NCBI RefSeq assembly: GCF_024753205.1
Contig: NZ_JANUGZ010000001.1
Coordinates: 1,116,001-1,180,000, forward strand
Length of the DNA: 64,000 nucleotides
Source: Massilia aurea
GTDB lineage: Bacteria; Pseudomonadota; Gammaproteobacteria; Burkholderiales; Burkholderiaceae_D
Direction: 5' to 3'
Every line of letters starts with the position of its first letter. Positions within the stretch are counted from its first letter, which is position 1. The notes below the pieces were generated by a model. That model was not told where the DNA came from. It ran no database searches and saw only the letters and a program-made list of their open reading frames with translations. A program made the position numbers and the translations under genes. Shown here piece after piece: positions 60,777 to 64,000 of this stretch.

Positions 60777-60951
60777 AGCAGCTCAGGTACGAGCTGAGGG
60801 TCGTATAGGTCGCGAGCGGACATCCGCTTCCGCAATACTGCAACTCTTGCTCTATTAGATCATTTCGGGAACTGCGGCGCCGTGGCACTTTTAGGGTCGG
60901 GGACCTTTCAGTGCCGAATAACGCGCGGCTACAGTAAAATGAAAAGCAAGC

Positions 60952-61182
60952 TTATTGATGAGGTAAAGCTTGATTATGATTAGCTCTCATCTCGATCACT
61001 TTAATCCGCCGGCATTTATTAGGCATTGAAAGTAGACGCTTGACAATTCTTCCTGGTATGCCATTTGCCAGCAATGCGGCATAAGCTTGGGGGAGTCCTG
61101 CATTTTTTAATATAATAACTGCGCAGTCGATAGCCAATGCAGTTTGAAAATCTTCCCGGCGGTTAAGAATATGTGGTTTCAT
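60952..61182 (-). CDS. Small helical protein, family next to signalling genes
   Basis: A 76-residue basic protein (MKPHILNRREDFQTALAIDC) with GLPQAYAALLANGIPGRIVKRLL, matching A-x2-LL-x3-GIP-x2-I-x2-RLL of the family at 44095, 56316 and 61729. The ATG at 61182 has GGAG upstream. It lies downstream of the two-repeat paralogue and the CheB/CheR-type kinase on the same strand. Confidence 0.65.
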   Translation of the reverse strand: MKPHILNRREDFQTALAIDCAVIILKNAGLPQAYAALLANGIPGRIVKRLLSMPNKCRRIKVIEMRANHNQALPHQ

Positions 61183-61275
61183 TGATCGACTCCGGATAAA
61201 ACCCGAGATTCTCATATTTTATTTTTGGTGTCAATTGTAATAATTAATTATAGCCGGCATTGAATATAGGCTAAA

Positions 61276-61294
61276 TTTATGGATAAAAATCAAC
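61276..61294 (-). repeat. 19-bp inverted repeat, right copy
   Basis: Reverse complement of 39844-39862 without mismatch, in the AT-rich gap between the 60952 and 61334 genes. Confidence 0.8.
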
Positions 61295-61333
61295 TTAAAT
61301 AAATGTAATTTTTATTATTTTATAATAAAATTA

Positions 61334-61729
61334 CTATGCCTTGGACTTGCATCGCAATTGACGAGGACCTTCTGCCAGAATACGAGCCGCTACTTCATCT
61401 GGCACTTTTTCGTCCCGTAGTAAGGCGTGCGCCCAAGTCGTCCCAAGTTTCCTTTCGATCTTGAGAGCAGCTTCGATAATGGCGTCGTGTAAATGATTGC
61501 GCCTTCGGCATACGGTAAATGACGTTACCGAGCTACCTCCCGGCACCAGCGTAACTACAATATCGCTGGCACGACGCCCATCACCGAGGATTCGCTCTGC
61601 AAGATCGTTCGATATATTTTCGCGTGCGAGGTATGCGAGTGCCTCGTCGATTCCGAGCATGTCTCTGTAGACGAGCGCTACTTCAACATGCTGGGAAATC
61701 AGGGTGCTACGACGTATCCGAATAGCCAT
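61334..61729 (-). CDS. Two-repeat member of the small helical family
   Basis: A 131-residue protein containing the family unit twice: HVEVALVYRDMLGIDEALAYL then NISNDLAERIL (residues about 14-46), and HDAIIEAALKIERKLGTTWA then HALLRDEKVPDEVAARIL (about 82-118). A short beta-like linker (DIVVTLVPGGSSVTSFTV) joins them. GGAG precedes the ATG. Its start is 55 bases after the stop of the hybrid kinase gene on the same strand, so cotranscription is likely. Confidence 0.7.
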   Translation of the reverse strand: MAIRIRRSTLISQHVEVALVYRDMLGIDEALAYLARENISNDLAERILGDGRRASDIVVTLVPGGSSVTSFTVCRRRNHLHDAIIEAALKIERKLGTTWAHALLRDEKVPDEVAARILAEGPRQLRCKSKA

Positions 61730-61784
61730 ACCGACTCCATAACAAATGTGCTAGCGATCTCTTGGACAGCCTCCCTCATTGCTG

Positions 61785-64000
61785 TCATTTTTTTGCAATG
61801 GGCAATGTGCTCGTGTTGGGTGCTATATGTGAAGGCAATAGACTGCTGACCACGATGCTGAGCTGTTCCATTGCAATCGGCTTGCCTATGTGGGCCGAAA
61901 ATCCAGCTGCTATGATCTCGGCGATGTCGCTTTTTCGCGTCATGGCGCTCAAGGCAATCGCCGGTAGCCTTGCAACACGAGCATTAGTGCGTACTTGCTG
62001 CATCAGTGCAATCGTGTCCTTGCTCGATGGCGACACATCCGCAATTAGGAGATCAACTGTCTCCTGTTGCAAGATTCGCAAACATTCCTCTGCGCTAGCG
62101 GTTGGGAAAACCGTCGCACCGCTCGATTCAAGCAAGGACGCGAATAGGTCAAGCATGTCGGGCATGGCGTCAACAATGGCGATGCGCAGTCCAACTAGGG
62201 TGTCGGCAACGCTGTGCACGGTCTCGTGCTGGGACAGCGGCGCGCTGTCATAAACGGGCAGCCATACGCTGAAACGTGCACCTTTTCCGATACCGTCGGA
62301 AAAGGCCTCTACACGTCCGCCATGCATTCCCACGATCTCGCGTACCAACGCCAGCCCAATACCTAGGCCACCCTGGATGCGGGTGGCGGCGGACGCGCTC
62401 TGGCCATACATATCGAACACATTGGGTAGAAATTGCGGTTCGATGCCGTGGCCGCTGTCGACTACATCCAAGCGCACTGTTTTCTCTTCACGCTCTATAC
62501 ATACCTGGATTTGGCCCCCGTGCGGAGTGAACTTGACGGCATTGCTGAGCAAATTCATGAGCACTTGTTCAATGCGCACCCTGTCGCCCAACACGGCGGC
62601 GCGGCCGCTATTGTCTTGTAGCGAAATGGCGCATTCAGCTGCCGATGGATTAGTGCGCGCGATCTCGACGATATCCCTTGCGACTTGGCCAACTTCCATC
62701 GGGGCCAGGGCGAGCGACAGTTTGCCGGTACGCGCACGTGACATGTCCATCAGGTCGTCGATGATTTTTGCCTGACTCCGTACTGCATTGCGGATACTCG
62801 CCGATGTACGAGCAAAAAGCTCGGACTGGCTGACTTCAGGAATACGCGACTGGAGTTCTACATTGATGTTGATCATGTTCAACGGGTTGCGCAGCTCATG
62901 CGACATCACGGATAGGAATTCGTCTTTCAGCGCGGCCGCCTCCTGCGCATCCGACTGCCCGGCCTGGGCCTTGTCTATAACCTTCTCGAGCTCATTCTCG
63001 TGGCGCAAACGAGCAGTAGCGTCACGAGCAATCTTGGCGTATCCATAGAAGCGGCCATCGAACAGCGGTGTGGTTACCCCGCTGCAGTAAAACTGTGAGC
63101 CGTCCTTGCGCACATGCCAGCGCTCGTCTTCGGCACGGCCATCGGAACGGGCGCGCCGCAATTCGTCGGTCGGCACGCCCGCTGCCACGTCTTCTGGCAC
63201 AAACAATCGTTCTGCCGTCTCTCCCATTATTTCCTGCACCGACCAACCGAACAGGTATTCAGCGCCCTTGTTCCAGCTGGTAATGCAGCCGTGTTCGTCG
63301 AGCGTGATGATGGCGTAGTCGCTGGCGCATTCGGCCACCAAGCGCATGCGTGCCTCGCTGGCGCGTGCCTGCCCTTCGGCCTGACGGCGAAGGGTGATGT
63401 CGAAGAAAGTCATGACCGCACCTTCGATCCGGTCTTCGTTGGTGCGGTAGGGAAGAAGGCGCGCAATATAACATCGCTCATCGACACTGCGCACCTCGCG
63501 CTCGACCATACGTAGGGTTTCAAAGCTCGCGTTAACATCCTCCGGCAATTCGTCATAGTCGAGCTTATGCGTGAGGTCGAGCAGCGAGCGCCCCACGTCA
63601 GATCCAATGATTGAAAACAGGTCGGCCGCACGCGGCGTGAAGCGCTTGATACGCATGCCCTTATCGACGAAGATGGTGGCGATGTCGGTTGAGGCGATCA
63701 GATTGTTCAGGTCGTCGTTCGCTTTGCCGGTCTCCTCGACCTTGACTTTCAGTTCATAGTTTACGGTAATTAGTTCTTCATTGACCGACTGCAACTCCTC
63801 CTTACTGGTTTCCAGCTCTTCTGTGGCAGAACGCAATTCTTCGTTGATTGCCTGTAGCTCTTCGTTAGAGGCACGCAGTTCCTCTGTCGAAATCTCGGCG
63901 TTTTCGATGGTTTCCTGAAGCTGCTCGCGTTTGCGCTGCAGTTCGGCCTCAAGCTGGGCCAGCACCACGTCGTGGCTCCCGCTGGAGCCGGGCCTGCTTA
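61785..64000 (-). CDS. CheB/CheR-type PAS hybrid histidine kinase, 5' part outside window
   Basis: At least 737 residues; the frame is still open at the window edge. A long coiled coil of repeated EELxxxNEEL units (ASNEELQAINEELRSATEEL), typical of CheB-CheR-PAS fusion kinases, is followed by a PAS domain, a second PAS (DYAIITLDEHGCITSWNKGA), HisKA with SVMSHELRNPLNMIN, HATPase (NLLSNAVKF, DSGHGI, GLGIGLALV) and a C-terminal receiver with Asp in LLIADVSPSS and Lys in HIGKPIAM. The missing N terminus probably holds CheB methylesterase and CheR methyltransferase domains. Confidence 0.88.
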   Translation of the reverse strand, partial: SRPGSSGSHDVVLAQLEAELQRKREQLQETIENAEISTEELRASNEELQAINEELRSATEELETSKEELQSVNEELITVNYELKVKVEETGKANDDLNNLIASTDIATIFVDKGMRIKRFTPRAADLFSIIGSDVGRSLLDLTHKLDYDELPEDVNASFETLRMVEREVRSVDERCYIARLLPYRTNEDRIEGAVMTFFDITLRRQAEGQARASEARMRLVAECASDYAIITLDEHGCITSWNKGAEYLFGWSVQEIMGETAERLFVPEDVAAGVPTDELRRARSDGRAEDERWHVRKDGSQFYCSGVTTPLFDGRFYGYAKIARDATARLRHENELEKVIDKAQAGQSDAQEAAALKDEFLSVMSHELRNPLNMININVELQSRIPEVSQSELFARTSASIRNAVRSQAKIIDDLMDMSRARTGKLSLALAPMEVGQVARDIVEIARTNPSAAECAISLQDNSGRAAVLGDRVRIEQVLMNLLSNAVKFTPHGGQIQVCIEREEKTVRLDVVDSGHGIEPQFLPNVFDMYGQSASAATRIQGGLGIGLALVREIVGMHGGRVEAFSDGIGKGARFSVWLPVYDSAPLSQHETVHSVADTLVGLRIAIVDAMPDMLDLFASLLESSGATVFPTASAEECLRILQQETVDLLIADVSPSSKDTIALMQQVRTNARVARLPAIALSAMTRKSDIAEIIAAGFSAHIGKPIAMEQLSIVVSSLLPSHIAPNTSTLPIAKK

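Noticed and set aside
60527..60835. A 102-codon minus-strand frame opposite the doubtful frame at 60531
   Set aside because: Cys/Ser-rich, passes through a repeat, no start signal.

Overview
The window is chromosomal DNA from a betaproteobacterium, most likely an Oxalobacteraceae member of the Massilia/Telluria/Janthinobacterium type. This is inferred from gene content and order (rpsO-pnp, ilvB-ilvN-ilvC, an iscRSUA-hscB-hscA-fdx operon, a sigma factor/DUF3619/DUF3106/RDD operon) and from the high GC of positions 1-39,800; no 16S gene is present.

Positions 1-39,800 are mainly core genome. In order they carry the start of pnp with rpsO; a BamE-like lipoprotein; an alpha/beta hydrolase with pssA; a complete IS1595-type insertion sequence with an 8-bp target duplication; a SIMPL-domain protein; branched-chain amino acid synthesis (ilvB, ilvN, ilvC); a soluble PAS chemoreceptor with a multi-CheW protein; a TauD-TauABC-like set for organosulfur uptake; an ECF sigma operon; a low-GC pair (18145-20015); a frameshifted SDR gene; a choice-of-anchor I lipoprotein; a long Fe-S assembly operon (31832 down to 22942) that contains two unexpected genes between hscB and hscA and runs on into a methyltransferase, threonine aldolase and an RNA-modification-like gene; a divergent uracil-DNA glycosylase; maleylacetoacetate isomerase with a fumarylacetoacetate hydrolase under a divergent LysR regulator; a ChaC-like enzyme; and an MFS transporter with a NadR-type kinase. 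Palindromic REP-like elements (CGCGTGG...CCACCCTAC) lie in intergenic sites here.

At 39,800 a radical SAM gene (PA0069 family) is cut off inside its Fe-S motif, and from there to the window end the DNA is an accessory region of lower GC. It is rich in small unknown genes, decayed phage and IS pieces (integrase with three lesions, IS6 transposase, Rz1-like lipoprotein), signal transduction genes (diguanylate cyclase, two large hybrid histidine kinases, one normal and two degenerate receiver proteins), an H-NS protein and a small solitary tyrosine recombinase. A different dispersed repeat, about 110-125 bp with imperfect terminal inverted repeats (GTCYGCTTTTGGCCGA...TCGACCCAAAGCAGAC), sits in nearly every intergenic space of this region and I noticed no copy in the core part. 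From 47,897 to 51,219 six same-strand small genes alternate one-to-one with these repeats, an arrangement resembling an integron cassette array.

The most interesting unexplained pattern is a family of small helical proteins (44095, 56316, 61182 and a two-repeat version at 61729). They share A-x2-[FL]-L-x4-[VIF]-[PSA]-x2-[VIL]-x2-[RE]-[VIL]-L and lie next to receiver or histidine kinase genes, which suggests an accessory factor for two-component signalling. A perfect 19-bp inverted repeat (39844-39862 and 61276-61294) brackets most of the accessory region. All functional statements come from reading the sequence; no database search was run.
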